DNA from: Gammaproteobacteria bacterium
Lineage (GTDB): Bacteria > Pseudomonadota > Gammaproteobacteria > S012-40
Length of the DNA: 12,071 nt
Assembly (NCBI GenBank): GCA_029879945.1
Contig: JAOUPJ010000086.1
Location: 1 to 12,071, forward strand
Direction: 5' to 3'
Below are positions 5,797 through 12,071 of this stretch, piece by piece; positions within the stretch are counted from its first letter, which is position 1; every line of letters starts with the position of its first letter. The notes under the pieces were generated by a model, which saw only the letters and a list, made by a program, of their open reading frames with translations, was not told the origin of the DNA and searched no databases. The position numbers and the translations under genes are program-made.

Positions 5797-6386
5797 AAAA
5801 AAGTAAAAAAGAATTCATTCTAAAAGAATTGAGACAGGCTAGAGAAGACTCTCAAAAAAGATTAGACAAGTATGATGCTTTGCTTGATGAGCTAGAAGCA
5901 GATGGCTGGGATGATCCAAAAGGCTTTGTTCTGGACTTAGAACAGCTAGTTGAATTAATGAAGCAAGTAAGGATCCCACTTTCGAATGAGAAAAGGGAGG
6001 AGTATTTAGGACAGAAGTTCGATAGCACGCCGCAAAGAAAAAGGATTGACTCTATTGAAGACAAAGATGTTGCCGCTTGTGTCTTTTTCTTAGGAATGGT
6101 TGCTGATCAGGAAAAAAGAGCGCATGCAACGATTGAATTCCTTAAATTTCTGGGAGCAAAGCCGAGCTCGGAGTATGCCAATAAGTTGTATATTGCCTTT
6201 GAAACGGCATGCCACTTCAATGAGTGTTCGTTGGAGCTTGCCAAGATAGATGAAATCAAGTCCAGAGAGTTCGCTAAAATGGCAGAGGAGTTACTGGGTT
6301 TTGTAGTGGGTTGGGCCAATAGTGGATTTAATCCACCAGCAATTCCGGAGGAAGCGAGCGTGCTTTTAGAGGAGTTGGAGGACTAG
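5793..6386 (+). CDS. Hypothetical helical protein co-transcribed with the HTH gene
   Basis: I do not recognise this 197-residue protein. It starts with GTG, overlapping the previous stop by four bases (GTGA), with GAGGAAAG just upstream, so translation is probably coupled. It is acidic overall and looks entirely helical: a charged N-terminal helix (about 1-35, likely coiled coil), a central region (60-110) and hydrophobic helices at about 88-103 (VAACVFFLGMVADQEK), 128-142 and 160-176. No signal peptide, membrane anchor or catalytic motif is visible. It ends the three-gene unit; a long inverted-repeat-rich gap follows. Partner or accessory protein of the upstream HTH protein is the simplest guess. 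Confidence 0.75.
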   Translation: MKKSKKEFILKELRQAREDSQKRLDKYDALLDELEADGWDDPKGFVLDLEQLVELMKQVRIPLSNEKREEYLGQKFDSTPQRKRIDSIEDKDVAACVFFLGMVADQEKRAHATIEFLKFLGAKPSSEYANKLYIAFETACHFNECSLELAKIDEIKSREFAKMAEELLGFVVGWANSGFNPPAIPEEASVLLEELED

Positions 6387-6709
6387 TTTAATAGAGCTTC
6401 GCCCCCCCCTCTCTACCCCCCGGGGGGCATTTAGAATTGCAATTGATTGCAATTTTTCCAAAAGTGCCCAGCGATGTAGCGACGACTAGAGATAGTTTTA
6501 GAACGGCCTTCGTAATTGAGTTCTTAACCCCAGAGTCTTGGTCTCAACTCGGGTAAGCGAAAAGCAAAATAGCTTTCGATATTGATAAGCATTAACTAAT
6601 GTTCGATAGTTTACTGAAGCGTTCAAGTGGGCAAACATTGAACGATTTGTGATGCTTAATCATCCCCTAAGGGAGCTACTAAGTAGTGCGTTTGCGGTAG
6701 AATATACCG
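6387..6709. promoter_or_regulatory. 323-bp gene-free gap before the methyltransferase operon
   Basis: No protein frame is supported. The gap holds the GC hairpin (6401-6428), two perfect ATTGCAAT palindromes exactly 10 bp apart (6436-6443, 6446-6453), and several inverted repeats: CGAAAAGC/GCTTTCG (6558-6578), CGTTCAA/TTGAACG (6620-6644) nested within TAAGCAT/ATGCTTA (6586-6658). A possible -10 box TAGAAT (6698-6703) lies so close to the methyltransferase ATG that the transcript would be nearly leaderless; no good -35 matches it. The promoter of the operon must lie in this gap or upstream, and the density of inverted repeats suggests regulated expression. Confidence 0.5.
6401..6428 (+). terminator. 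Very GC-rich hairpin after the three-gene unit
   Basis: GCCCCCC (6401-6407) can pair with GGGGGGC (6422-6428); alternatively CCCCCCGGGGGG (6416-6427) is a perfect palindrome. It follows the last stop by 15 bases. No T-run follows directly, so it is a weak candidate for intrinsic termination; it could still slow transcription or stabilise the mRNA end. Confidence 0.35.
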
Positions 6710-7762
6710 ATGTTAGGGATTGATTTATTCTCCGGTGCAGGCGGTATGTCCTTAGGGGCTAGTCAGGCGGGTATTGATGTTGTACACGTTGTAGAAGCCG
6801 ATAGATATGCAGCTGCGACGTACTTGGCTAATCACAGGCCGAGGTATGGTTTATTTAACAACGATATACGCAAATATCGAGCATTCAATATCGCCGATAG
6901 GGACGATGATGGGCTTGTGATTTTTGGTGGACCTCCCTGTCAAGGGTTTTCTACTTCTAATCAAAGAACTAGGACTCTTAACAACCCTAGCAATTGGCTG
7001 TTTGAGGAGTTTGTGCGAGTTGTGCGGGAATTTCAACCAGACTGGCTTGTCTTTGAAAATGTTAAAGGGATTCTCGAAACTGAGAACGGTGTCTTCGTAG
7101 ATCAATTGACGAATAGTTTCGAAAAAATAGGATACACTATTTCTTACACAGTCTTGAATGCCGAGGAATTTGGGGTACCTCAGAAAAGAGGGCGATTCTT
7201 TATGGTAGGTTCAAAACACGGTAAAAAGTTCGCATTCCCCAAGCCAGTAACTATCAAACATGTTACCGTTAACCAAGCGATAGGTGATCTGCCCAAGTTG
7301 GGGAATGGAGCCTCAACGTGCCTTCTCTCCTATAGTCGAAGAGCGTCAAGTAGATATGCAGCCATTTTGAGAAATGGATTAAAAGCGTGCAACAATCATT
7401 TAGTAACAAGAAACAATGAGTTAGTGATTGAGCGTTATAAACATGTGCCTCAGGGAGGAAACTGGGAAGATATTCCAGAAAAGTTGATGAAAAATTACAC
7501 AAATAGATCTCGGTGTCACACAGGGATATACCGAAGACTCATTTCAACTGAGCCGTCAGTAGTTATTGGGAATTATCGAAAGAACATGTTGATACATCCC
7601 ACTCAAAACCGAGGACTTTCGGTAAGAGAGGCGGCTAGACTCCAATCGTTTCCAGACAGTTTTAAGTTCACCGGGTCCATAGGGTTTCAACAGCAACAAG
7701 TCGGTAACGCAGTTCCACCGATGCTAGCAAGAGCGATTTTCTCACAATTAGTCGTTAGCTAA
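6710..7762 (+). CDS. dcm: C5-cytosine-specific DNA methyltransferase
   Basis: This enzyme transfers a methyl group from S-adenosylmethionine to C5 of cytosine in a specific DNA site. The conserved blocks are in order: motif I LFSGAGGMSLG (6-16), motif IV GGPPCQGFS with catalytic C77, motif VI ENV (116-118), motif VIII QKRGR (158-162), motif IX near 303-315 (REAARLQSFPD) and motif X QVGNAVPP (330-337). The target-recognition region is about 190-300, so the enzyme is intact and near the minimal family length (350 residues); the target site cannot be read from sequence. It is first in a four-gene operon, 20 bp before the HD gene, with no recognisable restriction enzyme. An in-frame TAG at 6698 excludes a longer N-terminus. 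The symbol is used in the generic family sense; this is not the E. coli Dcm orthologue. Confidence 0.95.
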   Translation: MLGIDLFSGAGGMSLGASQAGIDVVHVVEADRYAAATYLANHRPRYGLFNNDIRKYRAFNIADRDDDGLVIFGGPPCQGFSTSNQRTRTLNNPSNWLFEEFVRVVREFQPDWLVFENVKGILETENGVFVDQLTNSFEKIGYTISYTVLNAEEFGVPQKRGRFFMVGSKHGKKFAFPKPVTIKHVTVNQAIGDLPKLGNGASTCLLSYSRRASSRYAAILRNGLKACNNHLVTRNNELVIERYKHVPQGGNWEDIPEKLMKNYTNRSRCHTGIYRRLISTEPSVVIGNYRKNMLIHPTQNRGLSVREAARLQSFPDSFKFTGSIGFQQQQVGNAVPPMLARAIFSQLVVS

Positions 7763-7782
7763 AAAATAAACGGATTGAAAAT

Positions 7783-8910
7783 ATGACCAATTCCAACAAG
7801 GATAAAATTCTACCGCTTGAGGAGTATCTAAAGTCTAAATGGGAGTCCGACCCACATGGATTTCCTGAGAGGAATACAAACTACTATGAACAATACTGTA
7901 GTATCAAGTCGTGGGTAACTAAAAACTACTTTAGGAATGCTGGAGGAGGGTTATCCAGGGGTGATGGGCAGAGATATACTCATCATGATCTTGGCCATGT
8001 GGAGGATGTAATAGAAACGGCAGGTAACTTTCTTCGAGTAAAAGATGGGCTTGGGTTATTAAGTGGCTTTGAAACGTACTTATTGCTGGTTTCGATTCTT
8101 CTTCATGATGCCGGGAATGCTCAGGGCAGAGATGGACATGAAACAAAAACTACTTCTATTCTTTTTGATATGAAAGATGTTGCTGGGATGTCTACGCAAG
8201 AAAAAAAATTAGCGGGGAAGATTGCCAAAGCTCACGGTGGAAAATACCAAAAGGATGGAGTTGTATCCAAAGACACAATTACGAACATTATTGACTCAAT
8301 AGAAGAGACGTTCCCAAACAGTGTGAAAGTAAGGCCAAGGTTGTTAGCAGCAGTTTTGCGTCTGTCAGATGAATTTGCTGAGAAAACTGATAGAGCAAAC
8401 TATACCGCGCTTCTTGATTTATCTGACGTAAACAATTCTGTTTATAATGAGGATGTATTGCACAATCTGTATTCCCATGTAATTACCATAGATTGTTGTC
8501 CTGAGAGCTATGAGATTAGACTGGTATTTAACATTGACGTGAACGATTTGAACAAAAAGTTCAAATACACCAAGAAAATTGACAGTGAAGACCGGGAGCT
8601 TGAGGTTTTCTTTACTGATTATATAACTGATCGACTAATTAAGTCCGATAGCGAAAGAAGGTATTGTAACCGTTTCTTAATGGGGTTGATATATATTGAT
8701 GTTATTAACGTGGTTATAGAGATCAACGATAATCTTGAGACGTTAGAGACAATCAAACTGAGAATTGAAGAGCGCCAGTACCCCGAGCCACTCAAAAGAC
8801 TGCACGATCAAGATGAGATTAACCGCCTCGATGGGATAACACTTTCTAGCAGATATTCTAGGCAAGAGAGTAGTGGTAAAAAAGAGTCTTTCAAAAAGGA
8901 AAAGGTGTAG
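7783..8910 (+). CDS. HD-domain metal-dependent phosphohydrolase
   Basis: The N-terminal half is an HD domain. The likely metal ligands are H67/H68 or H72 (YTHHDLGHVEDV), H108-D109 (LLHDAGN), H119, H151 (AKAHGG) and D196 (RLSDEFAE). Such enzymes hydrolyse nucleotides, cyclic nucleotides or nucleic acids. The C-terminal half (about 215-330) alternates strands and helices (ITIDCCPESYEIRLVF; EVFFTDYITDRLI) and resembles the extra domain of HD proteins found in bacterial conflict loci, a resemblance recalled rather than tested. The last 25 residues are polar and basic. It lies 20 bp after the methyltransferase and 12 bp before the ATPase, whose ribosome site overlaps its stop. It is the most likely effector of the operon; the substrate is unknown. 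Confidence 0.85.
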   Translation: MTNSNKDKILPLEEYLKSKWESDPHGFPERNTNYYEQYCSIKSWVTKNYFRNAGGGLSRGDGQRYTHHDLGHVEDVIETAGNFLRVKDGLGLLSGFETYLLLVSILLHDAGNAQGRDGHETKTTSILFDMKDVAGMSTQEKKLAGKIAKAHGGKYQKDGVVSKDTITNIIDSIEETFPNSVKVRPRLLAAVLRLSDEFAEKTDRANYTALLDLSDVNNSVYNEDVLHNLYSHVITIDCCPESYEIRLVFNIDVNDLNKKFKYTKKIDSEDRELEVFFTDYITDRLIKSDSERRYCNRFLMGLIYIDVINVVIEINDNLETLETIKLRIEERQYPEPLKRLHDQDEINRLDGITLSSRYSRQESSGKKESFKKEKV

Positions 8911-8922
8911 GAGGAATTTGGC

Positions 8923-10758
8923 ATGAAGAAATTAGAAAATCCTTTTACAGTTAAAAAGCCGGATGATATGGAGCCGTCTTTTGTGGCTCAATATTTTGTT
9001 GATACCCATACCGATTTTAAAAAGCTTGCCGAATCGAATAATTCTTTCTTGAATGGTCCGAGAGGAACTGGGAAAAGTATGCTTTTACGGAGCATGGAAA
9101 TGACGGTGGCCTCGGAAAGGAATCAATCTCAAGGAATTGAGGAGTTAGACTATCTAGGTATTCACGTGCCGCTCAGAAGGGAAGACTTTGGTATTACAGA
9201 AATTGTGACCCTTATAAACACTTCGGGCACAGCAATTGGTGAGCATTTGCTTTGCATGTGTATTAGTTATCACTTAGTCAGAAATTTAATAGAGCTTTCT
9301 GAAAAGCTAGATCAACAGAAGGTAGACGGGTTTATTAAAGAGTTTTCAGAGCTATTCGAAGCATGTGGCGGCGTTATTGATTCGGAATTGGTTTCTTCAG
9401 GGAGCGTTGAGAATAAATTACATAATCTCCAGGTTGTGTGTGAGAAGTCTAATTCGAATATTAGACAGTATGCGAAGCGAATTCTATTTAGTGATGTTAT
9501 GCCTAGTTATACGGGTGCTCTTTGTGGTTTAAGAGATTTTCTATTACCTTTGATTCGTGAGATGAAATTTATTGGGTATTTTCCAAAGAAGCCAATATAT
9601 CTGATGCTTGACGATGCTGACAATTTACCAAGATGTATGCAAAGGGTGATAAATTCGTGGATATCCATGAGACTTTATCCAAATATATGCTTAAAAGTCT
9701 CAACTCAGCTAGGATATGCGACCTACTTAACTCTAGATAACAGAAGAATAGAGTCTCCTCACGATTTTACTTCAATTGACGTCGGGTCTGTATATACAAA
9801 TAGTAGCGATAGATACTCAAAGAGAGTTCAGCAAATAGTGCAAAGACGCCTGGAGTTGTCAGGAATAATTGCTGCGCCGCAGGAATTTTTTCCAGAAGAT
9901 GAGTCACAAAAACGGAGACTGGAAGAAATAAAAGAAGAAATTCGGAGTGAGTATGAAAATGGCGAAAGGGACTCTTTGAGGAAGGGTAGTTCTAGGGTAA
10001 CTGATGAGGTGACGCGTTACGCAGTGCCTAGGCTAATGAGAGAGTTACATAAAAGTAAATCTAGTCATACTTTCAGTTATGCGGGGTATAGCTCCCTAGT
10101 TAATTTATCATCAGGAATTATTAGGTGGTTTCTTGAGCCCGCCGCTCAGATGTTTGATGAGGTTTACGCTTCTAGCCAAGGAGAAGTGCCAAGATCTATT
10201 CTTCCTAGGGTGCAAAATGAAGTGATTTATCGTTGGTCAAAAGAGTTTTCAGAAGAGCTAGTTATCCCGGAAGTTTCCGATATACAAAACAATTTCGTTA
10301 GCAAAGACGAGTCTAGTCTGCATCAAATATACGACTATCGACTGCTTCAGAAGTTACATAACCTTATTACTGCACTAGGGATATTTTTTAGAAATAGGTT
10401 GTTAGATGAAAATGCCTCAGAGCAAAGGGCTTTTTCAGTTGTGGTTCGGCAGAAGGTTTCAGCAGAATTGCAAGAGGTGTTGTCACTAGGTATAAGGCTC
10501 GGATATTTACAGAGAACGGATAACTCCGCAAAAGAATTGAACGAAGCAAGGAGGCCTAGGTATATTTTAGCAAGAAGATTAGGTCCGGCTTTTAAACTTG
10601 ATATTTCAGGATATGCGGCACATCTATCTGTAACTGCAGAACAGCTTGAAATAGCAATTAAATCTCCTGAACAATTTGTTAAGTCGCGCACTCGTGCTAT
10701 TCAGGATAGTTCTGAATCTCATGATCAATATGAATTAGACTTAGCGTCGGAAGGCTGA
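8923..10758 (+). CDS. AAA-type P-loop ATPase, ORC/CDC6-like
   Basis: The protein opens with a short ENPF-type leader, then Walker A GPRGTGKS at 45-52 (K51) and Walker B YLMLDDAD at 226-233 (D230, D231). A polar residue after the next strand (KVSTQ, about 256-260) fits sensor 1. The long insert between Walker A and B (about 175 residues) and the C-terminal winged-helix-like part (about 505-590, including YILARRLGPAFKLD) fit the family often labelled ORC-CDC6-like ATPases, found in defence and mobile loci rather than in bacterial replication. A strong AGGAGG (8909-8914), overlapping the upstream stop, precedes the ATG by eight bases. No membrane segment is seen. It probably acts as an NTP-driven switch or DNA-binding motor for the neighbouring HD and terminal proteins. 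ATPase assignment is firm; subfamily is tentative. Confidence 0.85.
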   Translation: MKKLENPFTVKKPDDMEPSFVAQYFVDTHTDFKKLAESNNSFLNGPRGTGKSMLLRSMEMTVASERNQSQGIEELDYLGIHVPLRREDFGITEIVTLINTSGTAIGEHLLCMCISYHLVRNLIELSEKLDQQKVDGFIKEFSELFEACGGVIDSELVSSGSVENKLHNLQVVCEKSNSNIRQYAKRILFSDVMPSYTGALCGLRDFLLPLIREMKFIGYFPKKPIYLMLDDADNLPRCMQRVINSWISMRLYPNICLKVSTQLGYATYLTLDNRRIESPHDFTSIDVGSVYTNSSDRYSKRVQQIVQRRLELSGIIAAPQEFFPEDESQKRRLEEIKEEIRSEYENGERDSLRKGSSRVTDEVTRYAVPRLMRELHKSKSSHTFSYAGYSSLVNLSSGIIRWFLEPAAQMFDEVYASSQGEVPRSILPRVQNEVIYRWSKEFSEELVIPEVSDIQNNFVSKDESSLHQIYDYRLLQKLHNLITALGIFFRNRLLDENASEQRAFSVVVRQKVSAELQEVLSLGIRLGYLQRTDNSAKELNEARRPRYILARRLGPAFKLDISGYAAHLSVTAEQLEIAIKSPEQFVKSRTRAIQDSSESHDQYELDLASEG

Positions 10759-10760
10759 AA

Positions 10761-11786
10761 ATGATGACAACTGTTCTTTCAACAAGTAGATTACTAGATA
10801 GGTATCGTAGTAGACGAATCAGCATTCTGACGCGTTCTAGTTTTGAAGAAAGGTGGGTCAAATGTATTAATAGTTTGAGTAGTCTCAATATCTCGACCTT
10901 CACCGTTTTTTGTTCAGAGGTTAAGAGTCTGGAGACACTTAAAACTTTTGAAGATTTAGATCACAGGCTCTTAGCTATTATGAGTGAAATCACACTACCA
11001 GCAGGAGGGAATGCAGAGGCCTATGGAATTATCAGGGGCGCTGTTGAACGAGCTTTCGAGGTTGGGGTAGATGGTACTGTGCTTATTGATGTTTCTTCGT
11101 TTAAACGAGATGAGCTTTTGATTGTTTTATCAATTCTTGGGGAGATTCACCCCAGCTATAGAAAAATAAATTGCGAACTTTTGTACTTGGAGGCATCAGA
11201 AATGTCTGATGATTGGTTGTCGCGTAATACCTTGAATGTAAGGACAGTATTGGGGTACTCGGGGGATCCTAGGCAGTCTAAAAAGACTTGTGTTGTCGTC
11301 ATGGTTGGTCATGAGTTAATTAGAGCGAAAGATATAATTGATGCTTATGAGCCAAGTAAAGTTATGATAGGAAAAGGAATAAAGGCAGAATCCATTAATC
11401 CTGAGTTGTATTCAAGAAATGAGCAGTTCTATCGGGAATTAAAGTCTTATTATGGTAGTAGTTGCGAGGAGTTCGAATTTTCGCTACTGGATCCGATTAA
11501 GGTTAAAAATACCCTGAAATCATTGTGTGGAAACTCACAGTATAACTACGTTGTTGCACCGTTGAATAATAAAATTTCTTGTATTGGTGCTGGTTTATTT
11601 GCTCTTGAGAATCAGGATATTCAGATTGGTTACAGTGATGTCCTTGAATATAATAGAAAAAGTTATTCGGTGCCGGGTAGCAATGTGCACATTTTAAGTG
11701 TTAACGAAATTCTATGGGTGGACCAAAAAGGGGGAGTGGTGGCAACCCCTTCTGAAGAAGCACCTTCACTTGAGTTAGAAATTTAG
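10761..11786 (+). CDS. Unknown protein, alternating strand-helix, last gene of the ATPase operon
   Basis: I cannot assign a family with confidence. The 341-residue protein shows hydrophobic strands each followed by helices, as in Rossmann-like folds: ISILTRSSFEERW (about 19-31), VLIDVSSFKRDEL (107-119), CVVVMVGHE (177-185), SKVMIGKG (about 200-207) and VVAPLNNK (264-271) followed by GAGLFALEN. The polar residues at strand ends (SSFEER, DVSSF, PLNNK) are the kind that bind a ligand. A sensor of a nucleotide signal (CARF-like) is one possibility, an enzyme another. It follows the ATPase by 2 bp, with GGAAGG upstream, so the two are almost certainly translated together. A second ATG at 10764 could be the true start. 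The tail (about 325-341) is acidic and probably disordered. Confidence 0.75.
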   Translation: MMTTVLSTSRLLDRYRSRRISILTRSSFEERWVKCINSLSSLNISTFTVFCSEVKSLETLKTFEDLDHRLLAIMSEITLPAGGNAEAYGIIRGAVERAFEVGVDGTVLIDVSSFKRDELLIVLSILGEIHPSYRKINCELLYLEASEMSDDWLSRNTLNVRTVLGYSGDPRQSKKTCVVVMVGHELIRAKDIIDAYEPSKVMIGKGIKAESINPELYSRNEQFYRELKSYYGSSCEEFEFSLLDPIKVKNTLKSLCGNSQYNYVVAPLNNKISCIGAGLFALENQDIQIGYSDVLEYNRKSYSVPGSNVHILSVNEILWVDQKGGVVATPSEEAPSLELEI

Positions 11787-11837
11787 CTCGCTTTTGTATA
11801 AGGCATTATTTAGGGTGAAAAGAACGGATTTGGATTT

Positions 11838-11869
11838 TACAACTGATGAGCATCTTTGCTCATGTTGTA
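11838..11869. repeat. Stem-loop downstream of the cargo operon
   Basis: TACAAC (11838-11843) and ATGAGCA (11846-11852) pair with TGCTCAT (11857-11863) and GTTGTA (11864-11869), giving 13 pairs with a two-base bulge and a four-base loop. It stands 50 bp after the last stop. No T-run follows on either strand, so it is not a classic terminator. It may stabilise the operon's mRNA 3' end or bind a protein near attR. Confidence 0.5.
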
Positions 11870-11883
11870 CAGGAACTCTTTGA

Positions 11884-11902
11884 GGGGGTGCAATTGGGGG
11901 TG
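11884..11902 (+). promoter_or_regulatory. Paired G5-T motifs near attR (candidate integrase arm sites)
   Basis: GGGGGTG occurs at 11884 and again at 11896, 12 bp apart and in direct orientation. The pair before the integrase (2594 and 2606, GGGGGTA) has the same spacing and strand. Matching pairs at both ends of a tyrosine-recombinase element are what arm-type integrase sites would look like. The pair is 55-75 bp inside attR. Confidence 0.5.
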
Positions 11903-11956
11903 TATAGAATATTTTGTATTATTAATTCCCATGATTACAGTAAGTTAAGCGTGTAA

Positions 11957-11979
11957 TTCGACTCCGGCCCCGGCACCAT
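11957..11979 (+). other. attR core, with one G missing
   Basis: TTCGACTCCGGCCCCGG followed by CACCAT repeats the tRNA-Leu 3' end but has GG where the tRNA has GGG. Sequence upstream (TTAAGCGTGTAA) is unrelated to the tRNA, so this is an isolated 3' fragment, as expected for the displaced attachment half. The chromosome resumes after it. Confidence 0.8.
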
Positions 11980-12071
11980 CTAATTTTCTAAAAATCAAAG
12001 ATCGAAGTGTTTTCAGAAGCCGGTTCGCGCTGCCACGAACCGCTGCGCGTTTCACGAAGCATACACTACAC
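11980..12071. other. Right chromosomal flank, no gene seen
   Basis: These last 92 bases hold no supported gene. A 7-bp inverted repeat, CGGTTCG (12021-12027) and CGAACCG (12036-12042), is the only structure seen. Confidence 0.4.

Larger units (their letters stand above)
2392..11979. mobile_element. Integrative genomic island in the tRNA-Leu(UAA) 3' end
   Basis: The island starts at the 3' end of an intact tRNA-Leu, carries an integrase gene just inside that end, and ends at a second copy of the tRNA 3' sequence. This is the standard arrangement of tRNA-targeting tyrosine-recombinase elements. It holds integrase, AlpA-type regulator, several regulator-like or unknown genes and a four-gene cargo operon, all on one strand. 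The island is visibly more AT-rich than uvrC-pgsA. No replication, conjugation, capsid or large terminase gene is seen. It is either a satellite-like or defence-type island or a reduced relic; mobility today is uncertain because attR has lost a base. Confidence 0.88.

Noticed and set aside
11838..11869. Intrinsic terminator after the cargo operon
   Set aside because: The stem is good but no T-run follows it on either strand, so it is listed only as a stem-loop.

Overview
The window is a gammaproteobacterial chromosome segment with a genomic island of about 9.6 kb inserted at the 3' end of a tRNA-Leu(UAA) gene. The left flank shows the host type. The 3' two-thirds of uvrC is followed 3 bp later by pgsA, then by tRNA-Gly(GCC), tRNA-Cys(GCA) and tRNA-Leu(UAA). 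This is the uvrC-pgsA-glyW-cysT-leuZ order of Escherichia coli and other Gammaproteobacteria. I cannot name a genus. Every gene lies on the + strand.

Layout. 1-1814: uvrC (5' truncated by the window edge) and pgsA. 1853-2414: a tRNA cluster with a clear sigma70-type promoter, a terminator hairpin after tRNA-Gly, and, just before tRNA-Leu, two exact 85-bp tandem units that each begin with the first 12 bases of the tRNA-Leu gene. 2392-11979: the island. It is bounded by a direct repeat of the tRNA-Leu 3' end; the right copy lacks one G. The base composition becomes visibly more AT-rich inside it.

Island contents, left to right: (a) a P4-type tyrosine integrase (2645-3868), a TTG-started hypothetical gene, and an AlpA-family small regulator/excisionase (4412-4585); (b) about 390 bp without a gene, rich in hairpins and a candidate structured RNA, followed by a three-gene unit (4979-6386) encoding a protein with two ribbon-helix-helix-like halves, a helix-turn-helix protein resembling phage small terminases, and an unknown helical protein; (c) a 320-bp gap full of inverted repeats; (d) a tight four-gene operon (6710-11786): C5-cytosine DNA methyltransferase, HD-domain phosphohydrolase, AAA/ORC-CDC6-like P-loop ATPase, and a protein of unknown family with alternating hydrophobic strands and helices; (e) a short right end with a hairpin, paired G5-T motifs that match a pair at the left end, and attR.

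How it may work. The integrase and AlpA protein would control integration and excision at leuZ. The RHH-like and HTH proteins may regulate the element or, if the HTH protein acts as a small terminase, help it exploit a helper phage. The four-gene operon is the obvious cargo: a DNA modification enzyme, a candidate nucleotide or nucleic-acid hydrolase, an ATPase switch and a possible sensor. No restriction endonuclease is recognisable. I do not know this combination as a named defence system, and it is the best candidate here for an undescribed one. That role is inferred from gene content and context only.
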